Virus record (IMG/VR): IMGVR_UViG_3300042922_000211
Span: 1 to 44,555 of that record
Strand: one strand, 5' to 3'
DNA: 44,555 bases
Source of the DNA: a virus
The notes beneath the pieces were generated by a model, which saw nothing but the letters and a program-made list of their open reading frames with translations, searched no databases and had not been told where the DNA came from. Made by a program: the position numbers and the translations under genes. This document shows positions 17,923 through 25,467 of the stretch, piece after piece (the first letter of the stretch is position 1; every line of letters starts with the position of its first letter).

Positions 17923-18310
17923 TTCCTCCCATCCTCTCCTGTAGTTTTCTATAATAGTCATATGTTGCTGCTGCGTCCTGTTGTGCGTAATCAGCATAAT
18001 TTACTTTAGCAGGTGTATATAAACCTAAACTATCAGTACTCGCTAAAGCCTCTACTTCTGCGTCTTTATACTTATCATACCATGGCGCCTTTGCAGGTTG
18101 TTTAAAAAAATCAGGATATTGCACCTTAAGACGTTCCATATCTTTTATTAGATTTTGTGTGTAAGTATCTTGTAATGTAGGACTTTCCATATTTTTTACT
18201 AATGTTTGTACATAAGTATGTTGAAATTTAGGACTTTCTTCTTCCACTTCTATTTCCACAAATATGTCATCTATGCCTTTATTTTTAGTCATCTTTTTTA
18301 TTCCAAACAC
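17876..18310 (-). CDS. Unknown protein with a 17-residue tandem repeat
   Basis: 144 residues from the GTG at 18310, with AGGAGG 8 bases upstream; it follows the previous TAG by one base. Two adjacent 17-residue units, ESPKFQHTYVQTLVKNM and ESPTLQDTYTQNLIKDM, are encoded at 18238-18188 and 18187-18137. The remainder is acidic and aromatic with no recognised motif. Its end overlaps the UDG-exonuclease start, suggesting translational coupling. Confidence 0.6.
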   Translation of the reverse strand: MFGIKKMTKNKGIDDIFVEIEVEEESPKFQHTYVQTLVKNMESPTLQDTYTQNLIKDMERLKVQYPDFFKQPAKAPWYDKYKDAEVEALASTDSLGLYTPAKVNYADYAQQDAAATYDYYRKLQERMGGNDYYTRSVSDVRRTL

Positions 18311-18311
18311 T

Positions 18312-18644
18312 CTATACACCTCCTGTAAATCTGTATTCACTTTTTAGTTTTGACCCTCTATTAGCCCAACTGTATATGTTCTTTGTTAGTACCGTTTTTA
18401 GTGCGTTGTCTTCTGTTACTATTCCGCATACATCCTCTTTTATGTTTCCGTCATGCCAAATTAAATATCTGTCACCTTTAAACTGTTTGACTATTGTAAA
18501 ACCTTGATTTGTAGCCTCTTTAAACGATACGACTTTTGCGCTATCAAGAGCATTCATTAAGCTAAATATAGTATCTAATGAATTGCGCCCTGTCCTTGAT
18601 TCATATTGTTTTAGTGCATGACTTGTTACTTTAATATTACTCAT
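18312..18644 (-). CDS. Unknown 110-residue protein
   Basis: Starts MSNIKVTSHALKQYESRTGR with a strong AAAGGAGG site. It is mixed alpha/beta with DRYLIWHDGNIKEDVCGIV in the middle. The H-x3-Q/R-x2-R start vaguely recalls small RelE/DUF4258-like folds, but I would not assign that. It lies in the operon between a membrane protein and the repeat protein that precedes the split polymerase. Confidence 0.6.
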   Translation of the reverse strand: MSNIKVTSHALKQYESRTGRNSLDTIFSLMNALDSAKVVSFKEATNQGFTIVKQFKGDRYLIWHDGNIKEDVCGIVTEDNALKTVLTKNIYSWANRGSKLKSEYRFTGGV

Positions 18645-18658
18645 TTTTCACCCCTCCT

Positions 18659-18928
18659 TTATAAAAGGTCTTTTAGTTTTTTATAAACGTCTTCATCTGT
18701 AAATATACTGTCGTATCCCCACTCCCATATGCTAAATGCTAAAGTATGCTTATTAACTACACATATTGGGGGTTTTATTTTATCACGAGACTTAATGCAA
18801 ACTTTATTGTTATAAAAACGCGCTGCATTTAATATTCTGTCATATGAATAAAATACGTATGCATATCTTATAAATATAAATATAAGCAACGATAAAAATA
18901 TACTGTATGATAAAATAAAGTTATTCAT
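18659..18928 (-). CDS. Small membrane protein
   Basis: 89 residues. One N-terminal hydrophobic segment (FILSYSIFLSLLIFIFIRYAYVFYSY) is followed by a soluble tail ending in EDVYKKLKDLL. GGAGGG precedes the ATG, and the gene overlaps the helicase gene by 8 bp. No family recognised. Confidence 0.6.
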   Translation of the reverse strand: MNNFILSYSIFLSLLIFIFIRYAYVFYSYDRILNAARFYNNKVCIKSRDKIKPPICVVNKHTLAFSIWEWGYDSIFTDEDVYKKLKDLL

Positions 18929-20330
18929 TAAATATCACCCTCCATTTATCAGATATACTACTTGCAATGTCTTCGTCCTTTTTCAGAGTGTCCATAATTT
19001 TTTTATCCACAGTTTTATCCACAGCTAACATATAATTTGTAACGTCGTCGTGTTGATTACGCCCCATTACTCTGTCACGTGCCTGTTGAAAGTTAGATAA
19101 GCTAAAGTCTAAGCTATAGAATATGTTTATGTGGGCTTTGTCTAGTGTGATACCCATAGCCCCTGTTGCTATCTGAATAACCATAACATCTAATTGCCCA
19201 TCTTGGAATTGGTCTCTGTAATACTTCCTATAACGTTCTGTTATTTCTCCATTTATTCTACCGCAACGTATGCCCTTACCAACAAGCGCATTATATATTC
19301 CTTGACCCTCTGCGGTGAATCTGTGGAATATAACTACTTGTTCCCCACCATCTATCTTAGTTTGTACTAAATCCTTAAGTATATCTAGCTTAGCTGTACT
19401 AACTTCAATAACGTCACCCTCATCTGTTGTGGTAAATCCTCCACAAAGCTGTTGTAATCTCATAAGTCGTGTAACTGCCATGTCTGCTGTAACAATTTGT
19501 GCGTCGCTTAGCTCTAATACAAACTGTTTCTTAAGCTCGTCGTACATTTTTTTAGCCTTAGGCTCAAGTTGTATGGGTATAGTTACGTACTCAACTTTAG
19601 GCTCCTCAAACACGTCTTTACGTAGTACTCTTATAGAGTGTCTAGCTATTGTGTCTGATATAGCCTCGTAGTCAGTACACCCTATTATTTCTTTACCCAT
19701 GTAACCCCCCATAATAGCGTACTTATCTCTAAACGTCGTCCATTTACTACCGAATATATGTTCGTTAAGTACTCTAAATTGACTGAACACATCATACCAA
19801 TGCTTAGGTATCGGAGTACCTGTAAGCAATAACACATTCTCACAATTCTTAGCTAACTTATGCGCTTGCTTTGAACGCTTGCTATTATGGTTTTTGAGTA
19901 GGTGACTCTCATCGAATATTATAACCTCGGGTTTCCACTTCATAAGTAGCTCTGTTTGTGTAATCAACTTGTCATAATTTATAATAACTACGTTCATTAT
20001 ATGACCGTCACACGCATATAAGTGGTCAAACATTTGTTTTTGTTTAACTGTGGTCTCAGGGTATGTCCATAAAAGTCTACTTACTTGCCTTGGCAAGTGT
20101 TCTTGTATTTGCTCCCACCACTCACTCCGTACTGATAGCGGACAAACTATCAGTACACGTCTTACTTTATCTGAACTATATTTCACACCACAGAAATCTA
20201 TAGCTACTTTGGTTTTGCCTACGCGTTGCTGAAAAAATATTCCAAAGCGCTTAGCCTTTAGTGCCTGTTTTAAAGCCAATGTTTGATGTGGGTCAGGTGG
20301 TGTCTTAAACTTGTATTCCCATTTCCCCAT
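18921..20330 (-). CDS. SNF2-type superfamily 2 helicase
   Basis: 469 residues. Motif I QQRVGKTKVA near residue 34, Ia VLIVCPLSV, motif II FDESHLLKN (DESH) near residue 145, motif III LLTGTPIP near residue 170, then the C-terminal RecA lobe with VVIFHRFTAEG, ATGAMGITLDKA and QARDRVMGRNQ. The last resembles the SNF2 motif VI (Q-x-x-R-x-x-R-x-x-Q). It is a lean phage version without accessory domains. DNA translocation for replication or recombination is the likely role. Its start overlaps the end of the primase-helicase gene. Confidence 0.9.
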   Translation of the reverse strand: MGKWEYKFKTPPDPHQTLALKQALKAKRFGIFFQQRVGKTKVAIDFCGVKYSSDKVRRVLIVCPLSVRSEWWEQIQEHLPRQVSRLLWTYPETTVKQKQMFDHLYACDGHIMNVVIINYDKLITQTELLMKWKPEVIIFDESHLLKNHNSKRSKQAHKLAKNCENVLLLTGTPIPKHWYDVFSQFRVLNEHIFGSKWTTFRDKYAIMGGYMGKEIIGCTDYEAISDTIARHSIRVLRKDVFEEPKVEYVTIPIQLEPKAKKMYDELKKQFVLELSDAQIVTADMAVTRLMRLQQLCGGFTTTDEGDVIEVSTAKLDILKDLVQTKIDGGEQVVIFHRFTAEGQGIYNALVGKGIRCGRINGEITERYRKYYRDQFQDGQLDVMVIQIATGAMGITLDKAHINIFYSLDFSLSNFQQARDRVMGRNQHDDVTNYMLAVDKTVDKKIMDTLKKDEDIASSISDKWRVIFNE

Positions 20331-22296
20331 TTTCTTCTATTTCCTCCCCTATACTTATTAGTCTATATTGTGTTCTATTTCCACGTCCTATTCCTGATTC
20401 TTTAATAACTTTACCATCTACAACAAGACATTCTATTGCTTTGTCAATTCCATTACTACTCATGCCTGTAGCGTTTAATAATTCTTCTTTTGTACGTGGC
20501 ATTATAGATAATGCGTCCATTAGTTTGTTCGTTCTGAGTTCATCCGCTGCTGATTGCGTCGGTGATGGTAACTTAATACCACCCGACCCTGCGGATATTT
20601 CTACTGTGGTGTTATAATAAAGCTCACCTGTTTTACCTAATTCAACTTTTACTTTGTAATCAGGCATTTTCTGTGCTCCTCTAAACTCACGTTCAACGTC
20701 TACTGTATATAATTCTTGTGTTACTTTAACATACAATGCTGATTCTACCCAACCATGAAATGCAGAGCTACCACGAACACGCTGACCTCCTCTTGTACTA
20801 GCTCCTGTACCTTTATTATAGTGGTGACATACTACTATCGTACAATTATATTGATTACGTATGTATGTAAGCCAACGTAATACTCCACCAACTTCTTTTG
20901 CAGAGTTTTCATCTGCGTCGCCTAACATCATATATAACGGGTCTAGTACCACGAGTATAGGGTTAATCTTTTGTATGGTCTCCTCTATAAGATTTCTACT
21001 ATCCTCGTCTGTTAGATTAATTCCATAGTTATTAGAGAAGTATATTGGTAAACTAGGAGGCAACGCCCCATTGATTAACAAGCCTTTAGCCGCAGCTATT
21101 TTATTAATTCTGTCCTGGACAATGTTTTCACCGTTCTCCTCTTGTATGTACAAAACGTTGCCTACTGTACGTACAGGAAAGAAATTAAGAAATGGACGTC
21201 CACTAGCTACTGATAGTGCTAAGTCTGTAGCTTGAACAGATTTATAGGTTTTTGGCTCACCTGCTATCATTCCATACGTTCCCTTTTGCCATATTCCCTC
21301 TACTAACCAACTTGGAGGCTCTATCTTTTTAGAAGATAAGGTCTCAAATGGTACTGCCCACAACTGCTCTTTAAGTTTCTTAGCCTCGGGGTCAAGCTCT
21401 TTGTGCGTACTTAAACCCTTTGAACGTTGTTTAACATGTACGTCAGCCTTAGTTACTTCTTTGTAAATTTGATTCATTTCATCACGACGACCCTTAAACT
21501 TGTTAAATGGGCATTTTGCAATTATTTCGACTACCGTGAGTAAGGGCAATCCCGCCTCTACTAGAGACGTCTCTATCTCCCACAACCTATCTGAACGTTC
21601 TCCTACTTCTACTTCAGAGTCATCCGCAAATAATAAATCTTTTGCTCGCTGTGATATTTTCCATCCATCCAGTAAATCCTCGATTGTATCGGATGACGTT
21701 GTTCCGCTTACACTACCTGTAGACGCACCATCTACGACTGTTTTAACTTTTTCTAGTACAAATAAGCGCTTTTCTGCCCATAACATTTTACCTTGTTGAG
21801 GAGGGTCATACTTAAAATTAGGAGTGCCTGGAACACGTAGTACCTGAGTAACGTCCCAACCGCCTTTGTCAGCTCCTATATGATAAGTAAGGTCTCTATT
21901 AACGCTCTCTATATCTCCAATATTTGATACTCCATCTAATGCCCATAGTCCTTGATAACGTGTATCTGAACTCGCCCATGCTATTGAGGGTCTTAATGCT
22001 CCAAGTGTTGTAGGGTCTACAAAGTCTAAGTCTGCCCACAGTAAAGATTGTTGTGGTTTTGCGTTCTCTTTAAGACGTGCAGGCTTATCGAAAACTAAAG
22101 GACACCAATATGTGTCCCAACCAGTTTTTGCAGACGTTTCTATCCTTTGTTTTACTTTATCCCATTCTTCAGGATACTTGTAAGCTTTACCCTCATCCCA
22201 CGTATCTTTTTCTCCACTATTCCCATGTTGTCTACGTGGTACGAATACATAACCTGATTGAGTCCCCCACACAGCTTTTAATACGCTAGTGTTCAA
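20305..22296 (-). CDS. Primase-helicase fusion: AEP-like primase, RepA/AAA_25 ATPase, C-terminal winged helix
   Basis: 663 residues from a TTG (GGGGTGAG upstream, 11 bp after the RHH stop). N-terminal primase-like region: SLLWADLDF (D-x-D) near residue 86 and TQVLRVPGTPNFKYD near residue 155, matching RepB/AEP primases. The middle is a RecA-like ATPase: WLVEGIWQKGTYGMIAGEPK, then TYKS (Walker A), ILVVLDPLYMM (Walker B), CTIVVCHHYNKG. The last 80 residues look like a winged helix (MPRTKEELLNATGMSSNGID). It probably primes and unwinds DNA for the split polymerase. Confidence 0.85.
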   Translation of the reverse strand: MNTSVLKAVWGTQSGYVFVPRRQHGNSGEKDTWDEGKAYKYPEEWDKVKQRIETSAKTGWDTYWCPLVFDKPARLKENAKPQQSLLWADLDFVDPTTLGALRPSIAWASSDTRYQGLWALDGVSNIGDIESVNRDLTYHIGADKGGWDVTQVLRVPGTPNFKYDPPQQGKMLWAEKRLFVLEKVKTVVDGASTGSVSGTTSSDTIEDLLDGWKISQRAKDLLFADDSEVEVGERSDRLWEIETSLVEAGLPLLTVVEIIAKCPFNKFKGRRDEMNQIYKEVTKADVHVKQRSKGLSTHKELDPEAKKLKEQLWAVPFETLSSKKIEPPSWLVEGIWQKGTYGMIAGEPKTYKSVQATDLALSVASGRPFLNFFPVRTVGNVLYIQEENGENIVQDRINKIAAAKGLLINGALPPSLPIYFSNNYGINLTDEDSRNLIEETIQKINPILVVLDPLYMMLGDADENSAKEVGGVLRWLTYIRNQYNCTIVVCHHYNKGTGASTRGGQRVRGSSAFHGWVESALYVKVTQELYTVDVEREFRGAQKMPDYKVKVELGKTGELYYNTTVEISAGSGGIKLPSPTQSAADELRTNKLMDALSIMPRTKEELLNATGMSSNGIDKAIECLVVDGKVIKESGIGRGNRTQYRLISIGEEIEENGEMGIQV

Positions 22297-22307
22297 TCAA
22301 CTCACCC

Positions 22308-22472
22308 CTACTTTTTACTATAGTGCTTTTTTAGAATCTCATTCACTATGTCAGCCATTGTGGTTTTACTACGGTCTGCATCTTCTATTAACTTTTCTTT
22401 TACGTCTTTTTCTAACCTAATGTTCGTAGGCTCTTTTTCGTCATAACTTGCTGTATTATTTATTAATGGCAT
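22308..22472 (-). CDS. Ribbon-helix-helix (Arc/CopG-like) regulator
   Basis: 54 residues: ATG at 22472, TAG at 22310-22308, with AAGGAGGG upstream. The ribbon strand PTNIRLEKDVKEKLIEDA is followed by two helices (KTTMADIVNEILKKHY), the standard RHH plan. It is the first gene behind the strong promoter at 22505-22533, so it is likely autoregulatory and may also act at the other phage promoters with related sites. It is the only evident DNA-binding regulator besides the wHTH-like protein at 29418. Confidence 0.8.
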   Translation of the reverse strand: MPLINNTASYDEKEPTNIRLEKDVKEKLIEDADRSKTTMADIVNEILKKHYSKK

Positions 22473-22504
22473 ATGTGTCTGCCCTCCTTTTAAAGTGTAT
22501 TTTC

Positions 22505-22533
22505 ATTATAACAGGGGTCAACTAAATTGTCAA
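22505..22533 (-). promoter_or_regulatory. Consensus promoter with embedded operator, RHH/primase operon
   Basis: Minus strand: TTGACA at 22533-22528, 17-bp spacer, TATAAT at 22510-22505. GTTGAC is repeated 12 bases apart, and outer GGGGT...ACCCC arms make an imperfect palindrome spanning the spacer. An AACATATGTT palindrome lies at 22539-22548. Confidence 0.92.
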
Positions 22534-22538
22534 CCCCG

Positions 22539-22548
22539 AACATATGTT
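22539..22548. promoter_or_regulatory. AACATATGTT palindrome upstream of the -35
   Basis: A perfect 10-bp palindrome five bases upstream of the -35. The same core is inside the 16-bp palindrome at 31635-31650 upstream of another leftward promoter. Probable regulator site. Confidence 0.5.
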
Positions 22549-22550
22549 TT

Positions 22551-22934
22551 TTATTCTTTGTAGGGCTCAGGTAATGGTTGCCATGCTATAATTTCATATT
22601 GATGTGTGTTAAGCCACGTGTTATTGTGTTTACTTCCATTACCGTTGTCACACCAAAAGAAATCAGTATGTATATTACCACCCTTGCATGACACAAGATA
22701 ATAACCATCTTCACTAGGCAATCTCTCACTTACAGGAATCCAGTCACTCTTTTTTACTTTTTCATACTTAAGACGCTCATCAATTAGAGCGTCATCGGCT
22801 ATTGAAAACTTATAGCCCTCGTTAATAAGCATAGTACTTATTTTATTAGTAACAAGTTGCTCATCTAATACGTCATGTAGTATCGTTCCACCTTTATACA
22901 TCACTGTTACTAATAAATTAAACGTTTTATTCAT
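22551..22934 (-). CDS. DUF551-domain protein
   Basis: 127 residues. The C-terminal half (DWIPVSERLPSEDGYYLVS ... EIIAWQPLPEPYKE) is the DUF551 signature, common in phages and of unknown function. The N-terminal 60 residues are unrelated to it. It is the last gene of the MoxR/VWA operon, 13 bp after the VWA gene. Confidence 0.8.
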   Translation of the reverse strand: MNKTFNLLVTVMYKGGTILHDVLDEQLVTNKISTMLINEGYKFSIADDALIDERLKYEKVKKSDWIPVSERLPSEDGYYLVSCKGGNIHTDFFWCDNGNGSKHNNTWLNTHQYEIIAWQPLPEPYKE

Positions 22935-22947
22935 TCCTCTACCTCCA

Positions 22948-24894
22948 CTAAAACTTTAATATTTGTTTGTGTAGATATTCCCATACTTTAGGTACAAACG
23001 TGTCCATGTCTTGAATATACGCGAAGTCATTCCCGTACATTGTTTTTTCATCATTGAGAGCATGTCTAGTTCCTACATAAATACCCATAAGTGCAATGCC
23101 TTTATCACGCAGCTTACGCACAGTATTAGCTACGTCCATTACTCCTGATAGATTACCTCCATTATATTTTTGTTTTGTTCTACCATAAGAGCCTAAACCT
23201 CCCAAAGCTTGCGCATTACCACACCCACCCGCAGGGCTACCATCTGATAGCACTATAAGTATTTTATTCTCCTCGGGGCGTTCACTCAATTCATATGCTG
23301 TGGTTAAAATAGAAAGTCCATCTCTGTTTGAATGGTCAGCTGAGTACTTAAACACCTCAAGGTCACTACTTATTGGGTCGTCATAATCTCTAAGTCTTAA
23401 CTTAATATCTATTGGGTCATCCCAAAAGAATGTCGTTACTCTACAAGGTATTCCTGCTAAACTACATGCTCTTGCAATTATAAAAGCTTGTCTACGTATA
23501 CTTTCCTCTCTTTGGTCTTGAGACCCACTTGCGTCTAATAGTAAATCTACAACATATCCGCCAACGTCATTAAAAGTTTTCTTTGTAAATATGTGACTAT
23601 CACTTACTTTAGGGGCTCTGTAAGCTATGTTTGCTTGCACACTCCCATTATCAGATGTATAGCTATCCTCATCTTTAGCCGCTCGCATATCTTCCTGTAA
23701 TTTTTTAGCTATGTGCTTAGCCTTGCCTATTAAATTTTCATCTGCAATTATTTGATGTTTCTTATTATAATCTTCATTGTCGTAATTTACATACCCCTTG
23801 CAATATAACAAGCCTGTTCCTGCGTGAACGTCTTTGCATACTTCACGTTCAATACGTTCATGCTGTTCTTTTGTCCATAAGCATGACCCATATCTACCTT
23901 TATGCATTGCTTTTTCTTCAGCAATAACTCTTTTTATGCCATTAGTTACTCCACTACCTGCCATTGCTTGTTTTTTACCATATTCTAATTTTGTTTCACC
24001 TGTTTTATCTAGCATATTTTTCATAGTATTCATGGCATTTTTAACGTGTTGCTTAGCCACGTCTTGAGACATTCCAGGTTTACCACTTTGAGGTTGATTA
24101 CTTTTCTGTTGAGTGTCTTTCTGATTAGAATTATTATCACCTTTGTCAGTTGCTTTGTTTTTATCATTACTCTTACCATTATTATTTTCACTATTATTAT
24201 TTTCACTATTTTTATCTTTACTGTTTGACTCAGCGTCCTCGTACTCATAATATTCTGAGTATAATTTATCTGCTATATTCGCGGAGTCTTTACTTGATTT
24301 AGCTTTCTTAGCCTCGTCCATAATGGCATTGCCTATATTTTCAATCTTGTTCCAATCCAAATCTGCCCATTTATTAGTGTAAAATGGTTCATCAAATTGT
24401 CGCATGTCTGTTCCATACGTCCAAGCAGAAATAGCTTTTGTGGTATCTTGTGTAGTGTCTCCGCTACGTTCTTTACCGAACAACTTAATAAATGCACCCA
24501 TTGATTTACGTCTTAAATCATCATACCCAGGGCGCTTTTTAGTTATAGTATAGTCAACTCTGTAGTCCTCTGTGGCTTGCATAATTCCGTTAAGAGTCTT
24601 TATGTCCGCACCTTTTTTCGACCCCTCCTGTAATAACGTTGCTAAATCTTCTACTTTAGAGTGCTTAACGTGAGCGCCCTCATGAGCTGCTGAGTATAAG
24701 CTAGAATCTATAGCGGTATCTTCATCTACCCCTGAGGATATTAACGTATCAAAATCTGCTATATTTGCGTTATTTGTATCTGTATAACTATTCATACCGC
24801 CAATATTTACACCTACACCATAATTCTCTGATGTGTTCCACACCATATTTTTTATACGTCTTCCTGCATTACTAAGTGAATTATATTTACCCAT
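22948..24894 (-). CDS. VWA-domain protein with N-terminal HExxH motif (CobT / DUF2201-like), MoxR partner
   Basis: 648 residues. Near residues 69-78 is SAAHEGAHVKHS, an HExxH zinc-peptidase-type motif, with KTLNGIMQATEDYRVDYTI after it. Residues about 215-275 are a low-complexity Asn/Ser/Lys linker. The C-terminal VWA domain has the MIDAS sites LLLDASGSQ (D-x-S-x-S) near residue 449 and ILIVLSDGSPAG near residue 541. Metallopeptidase-like plus VWA is the layout of CobT-like and DUF2201-type proteins, which pair with MoxR AAA+ ATPases. Such an ATPase lies three genes upstream at 25468. Whether it cleaves, chelates or remodels a target is unknown. Confidence 0.8.
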   Translation of the reverse strand: MGKYNSLSNAGRRIKNMVWNTSENYGVGVNIGGMNSYTDTNNANIADFDTLISSGVDEDTAIDSSLYSAAHEGAHVKHSKVEDLATLLQEGSKKGADIKTLNGIMQATEDYRVDYTITKKRPGYDDLRRKSMGAFIKLFGKERSGDTTQDTTKAISAWTYGTDMRQFDEPFYTNKWADLDWNKIENIGNAIMDEAKKAKSSKDSANIADKLYSEYYEYEDAESNSKDKNSENNNSENNNGKSNDKNKATDKGDNNSNQKDTQQKSNQPQSGKPGMSQDVAKQHVKNAMNTMKNMLDKTGETKLEYGKKQAMAGSGVTNGIKRVIAEEKAMHKGRYGSCLWTKEQHERIEREVCKDVHAGTGLLYCKGYVNYDNEDYNKKHQIIADENLIGKAKHIAKKLQEDMRAAKDEDSYTSDNGSVQANIAYRAPKVSDSHIFTKKTFNDVGGYVVDLLLDASGSQDQREESIRRQAFIIARACSLAGIPCRVTTFFWDDPIDIKLRLRDYDDPISSDLEVFKYSADHSNRDGLSILTTAYELSERPEENKILIVLSDGSPAGGCGNAQALGGLGSYGRTKQKYNGGNLSGVMDVANTVRKLRDKGIALMGIYVGTRHALNDEKTMYGNDFAYIQDMDTFVPKVWEYLHKQILKF

Positions 24895-24897
24895 TCA

Positions 24898-25293
24898 CTA
24901 CACCACCCTTTCTAATTTTCCAAAATTCAAAACACTTATTTTATCACGTTCAAGCCTTATTTCTTTTCCATTGCTATCTCTAACTACAATGTCAAATGGA
25001 CAACAATTTTTAATATATAAGTAATCACTAGACCATATATCATAGTAATTAGTGTCAAAGACTCTTAGCGTATCAAAGTCTATAGCATATACAAGTGGGT
25101 CGTCATTATATTCAAAATTGTTATTATTAAACCCCGCTACCATCTGTTTAAAGCCCTCTTCTGAAGAAATAAGTTTAAATATAGAGCATATTTCTTCACC
25201 ATACCCACCGTCATAATACATATCCCCATTAAACTCAATACTGGATAACACCTTAAATAAAGGTGTTATCAGTACCATCTTACCACGTGTCAT
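24898..25293 (-). CDS. Unknown protein in the MoxR/VWA operon
   Basis: 131 residues, beta-rich and aromatic (YYDGGYGEEICSIFKLISSEEG, FDTNYYDIWSSDYLYI, CCPFDIVVRDSNGKEI). Its start overlaps the previous stop (ATGA) and its end is 3 bp from the VWA gene. No motif recognised. The tight coupling suggests it works with that module. Confidence 0.65.
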   Translation of the reverse strand: MTRGKMVLITPLFKVLSSIEFNGDMYYDGGYGEEICSIFKLISSEEGFKQMVAGFNNNNFEYNDDPLVYAIDFDTLRVFDTNYYDIWSSDYLYIKNCCPFDIVVRDSNGKEIRLERDKISVLNFGKLERVV

Positions 25294-25466
25294 TTTGTAT
25301 CCCCCTTTAACAATTTATTATATACTTCCTCACTTGTAAGCCAACGTCCATTTTCATCTTGAACATGCGGATTTCCTGTACATATAGCTTTATGAAGTTC
25401 TGCTATAGATTTTCTTTCAGCTCTTTTTTCTTCTTCGATAGCACGTTCAAAGTCTTCCCAACTCAT
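25290..25466 (-). CDS. Small acidic helical protein in the MoxR/VWA operon
   Basis: 58 residues from the ATG at 25466, with GGAGG 8 bases upstream; an in-frame TTG at 25481 overlaps that site and is rejected. Sequence: MSWEDFERAIEEEKRAERKS, then a polar helix. No family. It lies between the AAA+ ATPase and the next unknown gene. Confidence 0.65.
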   Translation of the reverse strand: MSWEDFERAIEEEKRAERKSIAELHKAICTGNPHVQDENGRWLTSEEVYNKLLKGDTK

Positions 25467-25467
25467 A

